Shown here: piece after piece, positions 45,794 to 58,398 of the stretch
Layout: every line of letters starts with the position of its first letter
How positions within the stretch are numbered: the stretch's first letter is position 1
NCBI GenBank assembly: GCA_900312665.1
Contig: ONZQ02000002.1
Span: 739,746 to 803,745, forward strand
Length of the DNA: 64,000 bases
DNA from: Cephalotrichum gorgonifer
Lineage: Eukaryota > Ascomycota > Sordariomycetes > Microascales > Microascaceae
Direction: 5' to 3'
The notes under the pieces: model-generated
Databases searched by the model: none
What the model saw: only the letters and a program-made list of their open reading frames with translations
Told to the model about the DNA's origin: nothing
Translations under genes and position numbers: made by a program

Positions 45794-48700
45794 ATTTTGT
45801 CCACCATTACGGAAAGTGGGGGAGCAAGGGGCACTAGGCCATGCTCATTATTCAATCCGACAATCTGCTCCATGTATCCCGGAATAGTGACGTGTTGGGA
45901 TACAACCGGAACCCGGAAGACGTGTCCAAGGAATGGCATAGGGCATTGACCACGAAGCGGAGAAAGGTATCGCATCGATATGGGTACATGTCAAGCAAGA
46001 GGACGGGGAATGCGGGGCGCGCCCATGAGACAAGCCTGGCAAGAGCGAATGACAGAAGGAAAAGGTGGGCTAGGATCTTAGGGCGGCTTCTCTGCTTCAT
46101 GCGAGGCAGTGTTGTGTGATGAAGCAGGAAGCCCAAGGCATAAGTGCCTGTGGCCCAGAGATACGGAAGGAGGGGAAAGCTTCCAGAAGAAGTCGATAGC
46201 CAACGACATGGCGGGGATCTGGCACGGGTTCGAATGGTTGGAGGAGGAAAGTGTGAAACAACTTACCAAATGGGGATAAGAAGGATAATGCGGCCTCGGA
46301 GGGTGGTACCTCCATTGCATCTAGACTAGCGGCCTCGATTGGAGCGAACCAGCTTGGAACCGCAGAGTCACGGCAAGTTTGGACAGGAGGTAAAGTATTC
46401 TAGAGTGGCGGAACACGGGTTCTTTCGTCCTTCCTTTGGCGGCGGGGGTACGAGCAGAAATAAGAGTCGCGGTTGGGACGACAGCCAAGTACGAGGATCT
46501 GTGCGCCCGCAGAGGCGGCCCTGTCAGGGTCAAATCGGAACAAACTTTGATGTGGGTCGTGGGTCGTGTGTTGCGCAGGGAAAGATGAATCGGAGAGTGA
46601 GGCAAACAGATGATGGGATCGTCCGTGCTTTCCCACTGACTTGGATGGTTCTTAGAGTCTTTGGTCTTGCTTGGTCTTGGTCTTGGTTCTTGGTGGAGGG
46701 GGGAAGGAGGGGTGAGGTGATTAATAGGAAATGGTGCTAGAGTGCCAGCGAAGCCCAATGCTGCGCCTATCCATTTACCGACTCGTCACGGTACCGTACG
46801 AGTACAGTACATACACCTACATTACTCCCAGTATCGTCAGGAAACGGACGGTGCGGTGTTGGGCGGAGCGAGGGGCATGGCGGGGTTGGATGGCTCCTTC
46901 CCCGATGGATGGCGGGGTGTCTGTTCTATCTTTTGCTAGCATGTGCTTACCAATTACCTAAGAGAAGGCAGGAGCGGGCGCGGGTGGTCCCACTGAAAGA
47001 GCTCCTATGCCGAGACACTGCTTGATATGGTCCCGTGTCCCGCGGACCAACCGATTGGGTTTGGTTCACACTGAGGCTGAGCGCGAGATAGTCCGTGGGC
47101 CCTGGGTTGGTCGGCGAAGCTCACCACAAGGACGAGGGAGTGGCCAGGCCCAAAAAATGTCCGGAATGTCCGGCGGGGGAGATGGATGCGAGGTATGGAA
47201 AGCAAAAGTGTCGGGTCTGCGCCAAATTCGGGTCTTTTAATAGGCCGGTCGGTCCGTTTGCCTTGACAACCTTAATACTTCCCTCGTCTCAACAATCAAC
47301 ATAATACATGGGCGTTATTGTCTGTTAACAGACGGAGCTTGAGGATGAGATGTAGAGCGATCATACATGACCTTAGAATCAGCAAGGCTTGACCCGGAGT
47401 TTGCTGTCTAGTTTCTAATCTGGTAGGTCGTTGCGAATCTGTTTCTTTTCCGTGTGTAAGTCATTATTACTTGGATGGTGGATGAACACGCGATGGCTGG
47501 TCGCCCCTTCCGCCGCGACACCACTGGAGAGTGATGACCCATCTAGGGCGGGCTGGAAAAGGAAAGAAAACTCCTGGCTTACAAGTACATGTACTCGTAC
47601 GAAAGCAGTCGTTCGGGGATTACTACGCCACCCGACTTGGAAGGAAGAAAGTAATACAGGTTCCAGGCTCTCTCGACCTTGCTACGCTAGGATGGATGAT
47701 GTTGTACTGGCCGCGGAGAAAACCCTTTTCCTTGTCGGAAGTAAGTCTTGTACGTAAACACTTGTTCACGGAGGGCCCGATTTGCAGGCAGCTTTTTGCC
47801 GTCTCATCTATAAAGTTGAAGTTTGGACAGCTGAGTCGGGTTGCATTGGAAGCCAGAAGCCACGCCCACATCTCGATTGGTCGGCATGTGGAGGAACCAC
47901 CCATTCTAACATGAAACATGGAATGCTCCTACTGGTCTCTCGACCCTATGAAGCACGGTTAGGTTGATGTTAAACCCCACGCCGGGCTCTAGCTTCCCAT
48001 CCAAGAAGAATCCAGGTCCCTGGCCGAGATCGATGATGGACGCACTTCCACTGGGATATGTCATATTGGCGTGGGGACCACACCCACCCACCACACTCGC
48101 TCCCGTCCAGGAATAGCACGTGGTGGGGCTGTGGAGACTGTTTGGTACCGGCGTTTGTCTTGTTGCATAGTAGACACACGGCAACGGTACCACCTGTACT
48201 CGTGCATTTTATCAAGCTTCTCCATCACAGGGAAACTGGACCCGACTCTCTCGACTCAAAGCTTTGTCCTTGCGAGTTACCTGCTAACTATGCTTACACG
48301 AAGTCGACCCATTTTTTTTTTCAAGAGATACAGCATGAGTTTCCAGCATTGCAGTAGACCTCTCACATTCGAACAACGCGAAAGATCAAACATATAGGCG
48401 AATCTGCCTTGTCGGCCCCAGAACAATGTTGCCCGCCGACAACGACTTGAGGATCTCTGTGACACTTTCGAGCAACACCACCCCGCACTTGCCTGCCTGC
48501 CAGGTACCACACCACAGATGGGGCGGAAAAAAAGGGGGGGAAGGAACGCCCGCCCCTTTACGCGAGTGTACGAGTAGAAGAAGAAAGTTAACTCGGGAGA
48601 GATGGAGCTTGCCTTCCGGCAGGTACCTCAAAATGCACCTCCACTTCCACCTCCACCTCTAATACCTCCAGCTCTCGATTGGAGCCGACGTATTATCAAT

Positions 48701-50516
48701 ATGATGATCAAAATAATATTATCACTTCCCCTTCCTCTCGTCTGCCCCGTCCCCCCACTACTGGCCTTCCAATGCGCTAGATGCTAGCACCCCGCCACAC
48801 ACTCGTACTCGCACACCCCATCACCCTCCAACTCTGACCACGCATTCCGCGTTGGATGTCCTCGTGGTTGCGTGCGCCCCAGAATCCTGCATGAGCTTGT
48901 CATAGCTCCATGATGGCTAGGATGAGTATGAGTCTATCAAGTATAAAGGTGGGTGGCGCTGCGGCTCTCTCTTCCTGACTGCAGCTCCTCGTGCCCGCTT
49001 AGCTTCGTTTGCCTCTCTACTCTCCGAGTGTATACTCTTATTATATGATCGCACTCCTAGCAGAGATCACCTCACTTGTACTTTGTACTTTGCCTTCAAG
49101 CTCCAACCTACCTACCTATCAGGCGTCCATTGCCTACGAAGACAGTGAAATATCGGTTTCTATACTTCGTCTCGAACCCTGACGCCACCCTCCCCCCACC
49201 AATCCGGACGTGAGCCCTCCTCGCTGGCTTAGCCAGTTTTTGTCGCCGACTGCGAGAAAAAGGTCGAGACGGGTGTGGTATCAAGGGGAAGCGCAAAAAC
49301 TGGAAACTGGAAACAGGGCCGAGGCAGAAGGTTGCTAGGCACCTCGCCATACCAAGCCAGGCGACCCAAAATACAAAGGCTGGGTCCGTTTTCTCCCCCC
49401 CCATCGCCTCCAGTTACAAGGATAGGTTCGTTCTCCTGCCCTCTGCTCCGATGCACCTTCCTTACCGAACTAGTTAGCCAGTACCGGCACCGTTTACCGC
49501 ACTCAACTATCTCCAAGACCACCTTCACGCCTACGAACTCGAGTCAAATTCTATTTATTGCTCGAAGTTTCTTATCCTGACACGGATGGAAGAGAAGACT
49601 GCCAACACAATATCTCCGGACACATACTCCGACCAGCATCTTCAGAGTTTATGGTTTTGCAAGGAACTGCGCATATCGCCGTTGACCGAGAACCTAAGAA
49701 CAGGTACCTTCAGTGTGCAAAGGTCTAGACTGTAAGTACCCATTATGCCTAGCACCTTCCCACCAAAGGAATCCTCCAATATTAGGCCTCAGGCCCAACC
49801 CCCAATCCCCAACCCACCATTGCCTACTGGAGGCTGACTGTACCGGCTTCGTGGTAGCTTGACGCCCCAACTTTTTTTTGAACTCCCAGGGCTCCAGCAC
49901 CCTTTCCCTGCCCCACTAGCGCATTTCTGTCCATCCCGCGCCCGCCGAACCCCTTCTCTCAGAGTCTAATATTGCCCCGCCGTTCGAGCTGTACCTTCTG
50001 ATTTTTTTTCTCACCTCTGGCACGTCAGACAGACCAGCTCCAGCTTCAGCTCGCAGCTCTTCGACAGAAGGAAGGACCCGACAGTTGACCTTGACAGATC
50101 ACGGTCGGCATCATTGTTCCTCCACAACCGGCTCAACGGCCGTCCGATATCCCTTGTACCCAGACTTGCCAATCACTCACGGTACCCAACGGCGCAACCA
50201 TGGACTTTTACGCTTCTTAATTCCGGCTGGCCTGCAACCACTTCGTTTCCTTGCCCTTCCTTCATACTTATTTTTTTCTTATTTACCCTTCTCTTTCCCA
50301 GTTCCCAGTTCCTTGTCCCCATTCTTTTTGACTCACCGGCAGTCTCACCGCCCCTTGCCCCTTATTGTCTGCACTCGGCGCCCTTGCCCGACACCGGCAA
50401 GAACCCACACGTGAGCTATCACTGCCAACCGCCTTGCCAGGCAGGTACTTAGACCGCCTCACCAGATCATCAGTTCTGCCTGCTAACCCTGACTCAGCCC
50501 AAGTACCTATCACACA
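45794..50516. other. Long non-coding stretch between ATE1 and the Nudix gene
   Basis: No supportable gene in 4.7 kb. Open frames are short and antisense overlaps are common. It contains GTACGAGTAC-type motifs (46793-46815, 47582-47602) and AT-richer patches. The last ~700 bases become pyrimidine-rich and are probably the leader of the Nudix gene. Confidence 0.5.
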
Positions 50517-51156
50517 ATGGCGGCCTCGAATAGTCGGGGCATGGAGTCTCGGACGGGCCGGACGAATCAGCGTATGTGTTGGCAATCCTCCCTTCTTTGT
50601 ATCCTGTATCGCCCACTATTCCTGCGCGTGCCTTCTCCTGGAACTCTCCCTTGGGGACATCCGCTACCGTCTCGAAGCAGCGGCGGCTCGTGGCTGGCGC
50701 TGACCATGTTGCCAAATAGGTTATAATTCCAAAAGTGAGCGGCTCGTAGCTGGTGTCGTTGCCCTCACAGAGGACAGGAAATACGTTATACTCATCCAGT
50801 CCACCAGGAGAAAGGGCTGGGTGCTGCCGAAAGGGGGATGGGAGACAGATGAGGAATGCGTACAGGCCGCCGAGCGTGAGGCTTGGGAAGAGGCAGGCAT
50901 CATCATTCGCATCGACTATGATCTCGGCGACATCAAAGAGACTCGTCCTCCGAAGCCCTCAAAGGACAAATCCAAGGATAGTTCCAAGGCCTTGTACCGG
51001 TTCTTCCAGGCCACAGTCATGAGGGAGGAGAACGACTGGCCCGAGAAGCACAAGCGCGAGCGCCAATGGATGACGTACAAACAGGCCAAGGATGCGCTTT
51101 CGGCCCGGCCCGAACTCCTCGAAGCCCTGGAACGGTCAACGATGAAGAGGCATTAG
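50517..51156 (+). CDS. DDP1: Nudix hydrolase, diphosphoinositol-polyphosphate/diadenosine-polyphosphate type
   Basis: Two exons, 50517-50571 and 50720-51156, give 163 residues. The Nudix box is complete: GWETDEECVQAAEREAWEEAGI, with the REXXEEXG glutamates in place. It is preceded by STRRKGWVLPKGGW, typical of the DIPP/Ddp1/Aps1 group. C-terminal helices (RERQWMTYKQAKDAL) also match. These small enzymes remove pyrophosphate from inositol pyrophosphates and cleave diadenosine polyphosphates; some also act on polyphosphate or capped RNA. The 18-residue N-terminal exon is Ser/Arg/Gly-rich. There is no targeting signal, so the enzyme is cytosolic or nuclear. Confidence 0.93.
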
Positions 51157-53163
51157 GACGTTGTATCCCCACGCATGGTCGGCGTGGCTGTCAACACCAT
51201 TTCGACCTGATCACCTCATTCCTGACCGGGGCGCCAGTTTAGCGTTCGGGGCCGGTTCTTGATGCTCTGGAAGTGGAACCGCCTCCCGGACGTTCCGCGG
51301 CAACTGTACAGTCTTATCGACTGTTCATCCCGCGGCAACACCACACGTTGGGCCGTACCTATCCTCCTATGACTCATACGAGTATCATTCGGAGTGCACA
51401 TTCTTGTTCCAAGGGTATTGTTTGCATCTTCGGCACTCCGCGCCAGCCCAGGCCCCTCCACGTTGTGCGAAAACAACGGTTGATTCTTCCCAAAAGAACG
51501 GTGCTACACCTATGCATTTGATCGAAGGCGTTGTCGGCTCGATTTCTTCCTTTTTTTCCTGATTTGTTTCGCATAGAGAAGCGTCTCGTTTCCCGGTCCC
51601 GGGTGTCCTTATGTCTGAGGCCCACACTCGTCAGGGGTAGCGAGTGAGGATCTAGAATAGAGTTTTAGGGTCATAGAAGGGAACAATATGGGTGGAGGGA
51701 GAGGGCAGGATTACAAGGGAAGTGGAAGAAAAAAATATGGAGAGAGAGGAAGATGGGTTTATGGACGAGGTTTCAAAGGTGGATTTCAAGAACGGAAGAG
51801 GCGTGCTGAGAAATTGGCCGGGTCTGGGATAGCGAATCAAACCAAAACCTTGGTGAGGATGGGACTCTGACTTCATGGCAGCCTTTGTCTCCTTGGTGCC
51901 CCGCATATGGACTGGTCCCAACGCGAGTGGTTACTGACCTGGTGGGAATCGGAGAACGAGCAGGTTGCCAGGAGGAGCCCGATGGGGGGAATCCACCGAA
52001 AGGAATCACCTTGACTACTTCCCGATTCCTTCTCCTTTACGCCTACCCCCTTCCATGGACAACAAGAATGCTGCTGTAGCGCATATCTCAACCTTGTCTC
52101 CCTTGCTACATTTTCTCTACTTCGTAGCATGTTGTGTTCCTTCCTCCGGGCCATGGCTGGAGAAAACCCATTCGAACTTGTAGAACCTTCAGTCTCTAGG
52201 CTGGATTCAGCATACGGCGCTGAAGGGACATGAATAAATGTGGTTATATAGTTGAACTGTACCTAGGTCGTATATACCATTAATATCAAGACTGTAGCTG
52301 GTGCACGCTGGATACAAGCTGCTAAGAGCTCTGATGTGGCTATTCGTGCATGTATCTACTATTCGCTTTGGTTTCATGTTCAAATGACCAATGGTGTATG
52401 ATGCTATGAGCATGTTGAGCTACCCTGGCTTTCTACCTGGGCGATTCCCGCAATCTCACAGAGTTGTCAGGACAAGGGAAGGATCGGGTACAACTGTCCC
52501 TTCATAAATGCCGTAGAATTACGTCTATTAAAGCAGGAAATAGATCTATTTTGCAGAGAAACATGCAACCTTGTACCTTCCATAAGCGGGTACATGTAAG
52601 TATGTATGGGTGCAAATAGAAGGGCATATCCAAAGATGCTCTAGTGTCCTCAATCTTCAGGGAGCGAGGGTGAGGCGAAGGGACACACCACGCTTTTAGC
52701 GCAAGTGCTTTATCCATGTAGCCAGCAGGAGTCTTGGCGGTAGTTAAGAATCACGTGTGGCTACAGGGATCAGTACATTGCCGGAGTATTTCCGGCAGAG
52801 CTGGGCGGGAAGGTTTGGAGGGGCAGCGCAGCACCTCCCCCATGGGATTATCAACTTGGGGAGCAGTTGCGTCCCGTTCCGCCGCCAGACTCTCCGCCAG
52901 CTCGGTGAATAGGTTCCCCGTGCGACATATCACGGCTTTTGTATTTCTTGGGAGGTGGAACTGTTCCTGGACCGAAACTCGGGCCATTTTTGGAGCACTT
53001 ACTTACTTTTTTTTCTTCTTCTTTCGAATCCCCTCACCACTCTGCGATCGCACACACGTCGTCCGACTGCGACCTCCGACTCCGAGCTTCAAAACCAACC
53101 TGATGTCCTTCCGAATACCTCGATAACACCCCGCTCATTTCCCTCCACACATTACCACATACT
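51157..53163. other. Intergenic stretch between the Nudix gene and LSM1
   Basis: 2 kb without a recognisable gene. It holds the Nudix 3' flank and the LSM1 promoter/leader, which turns pyrimidine-rich after about 53010. Confidence 0.5.
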
Positions 53164-54029
53164 ATGGAGAATCTATCGATATCGGACTCCGGACCGCGAG
53201 GCGCTGGACCTCCGCAACAGCAGCAGCAGCAGCTAGGTCCCCAGATGGCGGGGCCGCAGCAGTTGCCGCCTCAGATGTTTACCACCGCGGCGCAGCTGCT
53301 GGATCTCACAGATAGTAAGGGTTGCCTCTAGCTAGTAGAATAAGAGAGCGCGGGGGACGGGGCGCTCTCTTATTCTACGAACATACACCCCGAAAGAAAG
53401 GGGGAGCGTGGGGGCGTGGGGCGTGGCTTGGTTGAAGCCGCGCGGTATATATGAGGAGCAAAGTCGTTGACAAGCTTTATTTTTTTCTACATGCAGAGAA
53501 GCTCATGGTTGCGCTACGCGACGGACGGAAATTCATCGGTGTCTTAAGAAGTTGGGACCAATTCGGTGAGTTTAAGACCCCCCCCCCCCCTAGGCAAGGA
53601 GAAAGTAGAGAACAAGAGATCCGTCCCCGGGTTGTGATACTCGGGGATGTATGAAAACAAAAACAAAAAAGTCAGTGTCGAGACTGACGGTTCCCCACCC
53701 CCCTACCCCCCAAAATAGCCAACCTCGTCCTTCAAGCCACCATTGAGAGGATATTCGTCCCTCCCCCGAACCCCTCCACTCCCGGCCTCTACGCTGACAT
53801 CCCCCGCGGCACCTTCCTCGTCCGTGGAGAGAACGTGCTGCTGCTGGGCGAGATCGACCTCGACAGGGACGACGAGCCGCCGGCCGGGTACGAGCTCGCC
53901 GACTCGGCGAGGGTGGAGAAGCTCGCGAAGGAGAGGAGGGAGGCGGAGAGCGCGAGGGGAAAGGTCAGGATCGAGAGGCTGAACGCCATTGGGTTTGAGG
54001 GGGAGAATGTAGGCGATGTCCTACTCTAA
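53164..54029 (+). CDS. LSM1: Sm-like protein LSM1, mRNA decapping activator
   Basis: Three exons, 53164-53314, 53498-53566 and 53719-54029, give 176 residues. After a Gln/Pro-rich N-terminus of ~37 residues comes the Sm fold. Sm1 is LMVALRDGRKFIGVLRSWDQFANLVLQATIERI, and Sm2 is IPRGTFLVRGENVLLLGEIDL. IPRGTFLVRGENV and the helical C-terminal extension (RVEKLAKERREAE) are specific to Lsm1 within the family. Lsm1 joins Lsm2-7 and Pat1 in the cytoplasmic ring that binds 3' ends of deadenylated mRNAs and promotes decapping. Intron 1 (53315-53497) contains a long perfect inverted repeat, described separately. Confidence 0.96.
53335..53378. repeat. Perfect 17-bp inverted repeat with 10-nt loop inside LSM1 intron 1
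   Basis: The arm GTAGAATAAGAGAGCGC (53335-53351) is followed by a 10-base G-rich loop and then its exact reverse complement (53362-53378). It would fold into a very stable hairpin in the pre-mRNA, starting 20 nt after the donor. Confidence 0.95.
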
Positions 54030-54645
54030 AGGGGGAGGTTTGGTTGGCGGGAGGTTGAGAGTGTGGGCGAAAGACTGGGAATTGGGGTTTGCGAAAGGGC
54101 GTCGTCGGCTGGATTTGGAACTGTGACGACGGTCGGTGGGGATCGTGGTGGAATGGGCAGAATATTGTGAAATGCCCCGAGATGTCTACGAGGCAGGAAT
54201 GAGTTGGATGGATCCAGCCGGATTAGTTCCACATTGGGCCTTGAAATAGTGGTTGCTGCATGCAGCATATAGATGCCATCGCAGGACACAGAACTCAAAA
54301 TGAGATTTTCAAGTGAGTGCTTAGTGATGCTGGCTTGTATCATGGTTAGCCATCGTCCTCTGCCCCCTCGCCCCAATGAGCATCCGGCAAGCGGCTACAA
54401 GCAGGCTCCATCACTTCATTCAGGTGGACATTAAACTCAGAAACATGCGGTCTATTACTCTTATGCACAGCTGGCCCACCCTCGCCCGCTATCAGCATCC
54501 ACATCACCGATCTGACCAGACAAAAGAGAGTAGAGAGGACAAGACGAAGAGGTGGATCTTGCCATTCAGACTATAATAGATACAACCCCCCTTTCACGCT
54601 GCTCCGACACCGCCATATACACAGGTACACAAAAGTTAACACTTT
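54030..54645. other. Spacer between convergent LSM1 and ATP5
   Basis: 616 bp with 3' flanks only; no gene recognised. Confidence 0.5.
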
Positions 54646-55721
54646 TTACAAGGAGTCCGTGAGGAGCTTGTTCATCTTGTTGATGCGGCTCGACACGCTG
54701 AGGTCAATCGTCCGGTCGCCAATCTCGACGACGAGTCCGCCGACGATGTCGGGGTTGACCTGGGTCGGGGGGCGTTAGTACCCGAGGAGGGGGTTATACT
54801 AATCGGCGGGCCGGGAGAAGGTGTGACTTGAACATACCTCGTTGGTGACCTTGAGCTTCTTGCCGGCACCGACGTACTCCGACTTGGAGACGGCGGTCTC
54901 CAGCCTGGTGAGAGTCTTGTTGTCCAATGGCTAGAGGAAGAAGAAATAGAGTCAGCGAAATGCTCTCCCGCTCGAAAAGAAAAAGAGACAACCCAATCCA
55001 CCAGCACGTAGCAGATTTCCTCCTCAAAAACAAGAATAAGCGCGATGGGCCCCGTAGGCCCTGTGTTTCTCTTTCCTGACATACCTGGGCGCTGGTGACA
55101 ACCATCTCAATCTGACCCCTCGCCGCCGCCATCAGGACGTCGAACTTCTGGCACACGCTCCCGAGGAGGCCGAGCCTGTTGTTCTCCGCGAGCGCCGAGA
55201 GGAAGTTGCGGACCGTCTCGTTGGAGGTGCTGCCGGCCTGCTTGGCGAGCTCCGCGACGACGGCGCTCTTGTCCTCGGCCGAGAGGGTCGGCGCGGAGAG
55301 GACGGTCTGCAGCTTGGGGTCGCGGGCGAAGATGGCGGAGAGCGTGGAGATGGCCTTGGCGGTGGGCTCGAGGGTCGAGGTCTTCACGGCGGCGGTGTAC
55401 TGTATTTGAGATAATTTCCATCCCGGTTAGTTTTCCTTTTTTTTTTGGTCCTTGCGTGTTTTTCGTCGCTACTCTGCCTCCCTCTCCCACCTCGGGGTCC
55501 CGCCAATTGGGTACGATCGGGTCCCTCGGGTCATCGAGGCAGAGAGCAACGGGAGATGGGGGGATAAAACGCACGAGAGCAGTGGCGTAGGTGCCGTCGG
55601 TGCCAAATACCGCAGCGGGGGCCTGAACATCCTTGGGAGCCGCGGCCGCGGCAGCGTAGGTCCTGACGGGAGCCCGGGTCGCCGCCCGGACGGATCGGAA
55701 GAGCGCCTGTCTCGCGAGCAT
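54646..55721 (-). CDS. ATP5: ATP synthase subunit 5 (OSCP), mitochondrial
   Basis: Four exons, 55721-55575, 55399-55085, 54930-54838 and 54759-54646, give 222 residues, with all splice junctions at phase 0. The first ~25 residues (MLARQALFRSVRAATRAPVR) form a mitochondrial presequence. The mature part has the OSCP pattern: YATALYTAAVKTSTLEP, then ETVRNFLSALAENNRLGLL, LVVEIGDRTIDLSVSSRINKM near the end, and a Leu-rich tail. OSCP sits on top of the F1 head and joins it to the peripheral stalk of the F1Fo ATP synthase in the inner membrane. A CCAAT box is present 85 bp upstream of the ATG. Confidence 0.95.
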
Positions 55722-56345
55722 GGCTGCGGTGAATTCGAGTAGGGTGGTGGGGGGGTTCGGATCGCGGACGAAGGGGTGAGTTGAGGGTGAGGTGTGGGCG
55801 TTTCAATTGGATTGACGTTGTTGCGAAAGCTCGTCTTCCGGTTTGTGTTCGGGAAACGGAGGTGCTCGGCAGAAATTGATGATGCCTTGTGTCTCAGGCC
55901 ACACACAACACACATCTGGCGACGACCCTTGGTTACGTAATCTACTCGGACCGTTCCGCCGATTTCGCCTTGGGAGATTCTAGAGGCAGTTAAATGTTTG
56001 AGAGTATTCGCATAGCGCATATTACAGCATAAACTTGGTTCTGACATATCGTAATATCGTACACTCAATGATCTCTTTCTTTGCGAAAACGTATTTCTCA
56101 ACCGCCACTTCCTCTCTCGAGTTTCTAAGCCGTACTTGTATGCCATACCCGTCCCACGCGGGCGAGCTGAACAACTACACTAAGAAGAGTGGTGCCGATA
56201 CTCCCCTCCTCCTCTCATAATCCATCTGGCAGAGAGAGATGCTCAAAAGAAAACAAAGCATAAAAAAAAAGACATGCCCCTAACGCCATGCAGACGACCC
56301 CACTCCCCTCCCCCCCAACGTTCTAAACGAAGAACACCACCCTCC
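55722..56345. other. Spacer between MOB1 3' end and ATP5 promoter
   Basis: Contains the ATP5 promoter and the MOB1 3' flank; no gene seen. Confidence 0.45.
55806..55810 (-). promoter_or_regulatory. CCAAT box upstream of ATP5
   Basis: CCAAT on the coding strand, 85 bp before the ATP5 start codon. HAP/CBC complexes bind CCAAT and drive many fungal respiratory genes, so this is a reasonable candidate. A 5-base match alone is weak evidence. Confidence 0.35.
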
Positions 56346-57349
56346 TCAGTCGCTCTTCAGCATGCTATCCACCAAGTCCCCCAACGGTCCCCAAAAGTCC
56401 TTCCCGCTCGCGAGGTTGTGCTCGTCGATGAACAGCACGTACTGCTTGAAGCTGGTATTTAGGTGCGGCTCGAGGCCGAGCTCGCGGATGACGGGGTAGT
56501 GGTGGCAGTAGATGTGTGCGTAGACGCGGTACATGCGCTTGAAAATCTGGCGGACGAGGCTCGGGAAGGACTTCGGGAAGGGAACGCCTGCGTTCACCGA
56601 GTGGTTAGTACAGGAGGCGGCGCCAGAGTGGGGGGCTGTAATAGAAGCAGCCGGGGAGGGGCCATCGTACCTATCCGGCTCGGGAGGACCTGCTCGTTGT
56701 CTATGTTGCCCTGCACCCACCCCATCATCTGCTCGATGTACGCCGGGGCAGACATCTTGGTCGGCCGCTTGTAGTTCTCGCTGTCCTGCCAGAGGTACTC
56801 GAACTCGTCCGTCGCCTTCATCTCGGGGCACGACTGCGGCGAGCAGAATTCCGTAATGGCGCCATAGAGGAGGTTAATCTGGTTGTAGAAATCCACCACT
56901 TTGTGACGGGCTTCGTTAGCATTGTGTCCCCAGGGGGTTCTAAGGGGGTGGTCTGGGGTAGGCGGTGACGGAGCATCGTACTGTTCACAGCTAGCCACTC
57001 ATTCTCATCCTCGCCCTCTGGCAACTTGACGACCTTGCGTAGGCTCCCGCCTCCAAGGGTGGCCTCGGCATACTGTCGGAGCTGCTGGCTTGTCGCACCG
57101 CCCCTCCCCGGGGCGCGGGACCTGAACTGGTTTCGGGTCCGCTGGTTACTAGAGGTCGAGAGGTGCTGTTAGCACTCCTCCGAACGGATATGGTGTCGGA
57201 CGCCGCGATGTCCAGCCGCAGCGGTGTCACTCGGTGGAAAACGCTGGGAGGGGAAGGCCCCAGCCGTTCTCGACGAGGTCGTCGAGAGTGAAGCTCGCGC
57301 AGCTTGGGTCGGGGAGGTAGACTAACACGGTGGTGATAAATGCGCTCAT
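56346..57349 (-). CDS. MOB1: MOB1 kinase activator (mitotic exit / septation)
   Basis: Four exons, 57349-57327, 57148-56982, 56898-56671 and 56587-56346, give 219 residues. The first coding exon is only 23 nt (MSAFITTV, with the last codon split), followed by NQRTRNQFRSR, which places the start as in other fungal Mob1. Conserved parts include [55 protein letters not shown] and HIYCHHYPVI; the last two carry the Cys2His2 zinc ligands. Mob1 binds and activates the NDR/LATS-type kinase (Dbf2/Sid2, COT1-like group) for mitotic exit, septation and hyphal growth. Intron 1 is 178 nt. Confidence 0.95.
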
Positions 57350-57885
57350 TGTTACGAATCGGGGATCGGGAGTCGGTAATCGTTTTCTTGCTCTCGATCT
57401 GTTGTATTGACAGGGGGGTTAGTGGGGTCCGATGGGGGAGATGGGAAGAGCCGCCCGGAGAGCGAGGGTCAACAAACAGAGAAGAGCTTCGACTATCCAG
57501 CTGTCAGGCTGGGAGGCTAACACCAAGGGGTGCTCGGCGAAAAGATATATCTCGAGTTAATTTGAGGTATCGACTGCGCGGGGTAGAAATGCATGCATAA
57601 AATAGCGGAGTGGAATTCAAGAAGGTGCATGTGGATGTGGATGTGACCTGAGGTTGTGTTTACCAACTGCTCGAAATGGCATGGACATGGTTGCCAGGCG
57701 GCACCCAGCTGTGAGGTCCCAGGTACCGTCCCCTTGTAACCCCACTATCAAAGGCAGATGTACCGGTGGGTACCGCGGGGCCACATCTGCGCGACTAAGG
57801 TCTATCGGACAGGGGAGCGATAAGCTATGGATGAGCCCATGCTCCATAAATGCAGATTAGAAGCGATTCCAGACATGTTAAGCTC
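57350..57885. other. MOB1 promoter side and upstream flank of the tRNA gene
   Basis: 536 bp; no gene recognised. Confidence 0.45.
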
Positions 57886-57986
57886 GGGAGTTTGGCCGAG
57901 TGGTTAAGGCGTTGCGTTTAGGTCTAACCTAGATACCGAATCCGCAATGGACATTGTCCGCGCAAGTTCGATCCTTGCAGCTCTCA
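57886..57986 (+). tRNA. tRNA-Leu (anticodon UAG) with a 19-nt intron
   Basis: Cloverleaf by eye: acceptor GGGAGTT (57886-57892) pairs with AGCTCTC (57979-57985, two G-U pairs), discriminator A57986. The A box TGGCCGAGTGG is at 57893-57903. The anticodon stem TTGCG (57912-57916) pairs with CGCAA (57943-57947), and anticodon TAG lies at 57919-57921. A 19-nt intron at 57923-57941 begins one base after the anticodon, as for eukaryotic tRNA introns. A long variable arm (GGAC/GTCC) marks class II, and the T arm is GCAAG-TTCGATC-CTTGC. It reads CUA and probably other CUN codons. Yeast tRNA-Leu(UAG) also has a 19-nt intron. Confidence 0.93.
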
Positions 57987-58398
57987 GCATACATACTTTT
58001 TACAATCTGCAAATCTGATATCTTTTTTTTGGCCCTCCCGTACGACCCTGTAGCAGTTAGCTCTATCTGTCCCTTGGTAAACCTCCGTGGAAATGGCCTC
58101 GTCTGACCTTTGGACGAGGGGGGTGTTGAAGCCGAGAGAGCTCTGATTTGAAGCAAGCTGCCAGCAATTCAGAATTATGGTGCACTTGTAGGACAGCTCG
58201 GTGTGGGGGCGGGTACATAGTGGTACCTCAGCGCCAGCCCGATGGGGCGCTGGGTCTGGCCCAGAATGGAAAATTACAATTCCCTGACGCACATGCCTTT
58301 CTTAACCAACCAAGCTCCCTCCACCCACCCACAAACACACCACCAACTGCAAAGCTTGTCCTGCTTCTCGTCCGGACAACGCCATTGCTACCCTCAAA
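57987..58398. other. Spacer between tRNA-Leu and SEN54
   Basis: Contains the Pol III terminator and the SEN54 promoter; no further gene. Confidence 0.45.
57997..58001 (+). terminator. RNA polymerase III terminator (T5) of tRNA-Leu
   Basis: TTTTT on the sense strand, 10 nt after the discriminator base, the usual position and length for Pol III termination. Confidence 0.8.

Noticed and set aside
46321..46758. Overlapping frames of 133 and 145 residues on opposite strands
   Set aside because: No domain, no splice support, and neither frame has a homologue I recognise.
47095..47304. Small frame with two CxxC pairs (CPEC, CRVC)
   Set aside because: Only 69 residues in non-coding DNA, with no family likeness. 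The Cys pairs are probably chance.
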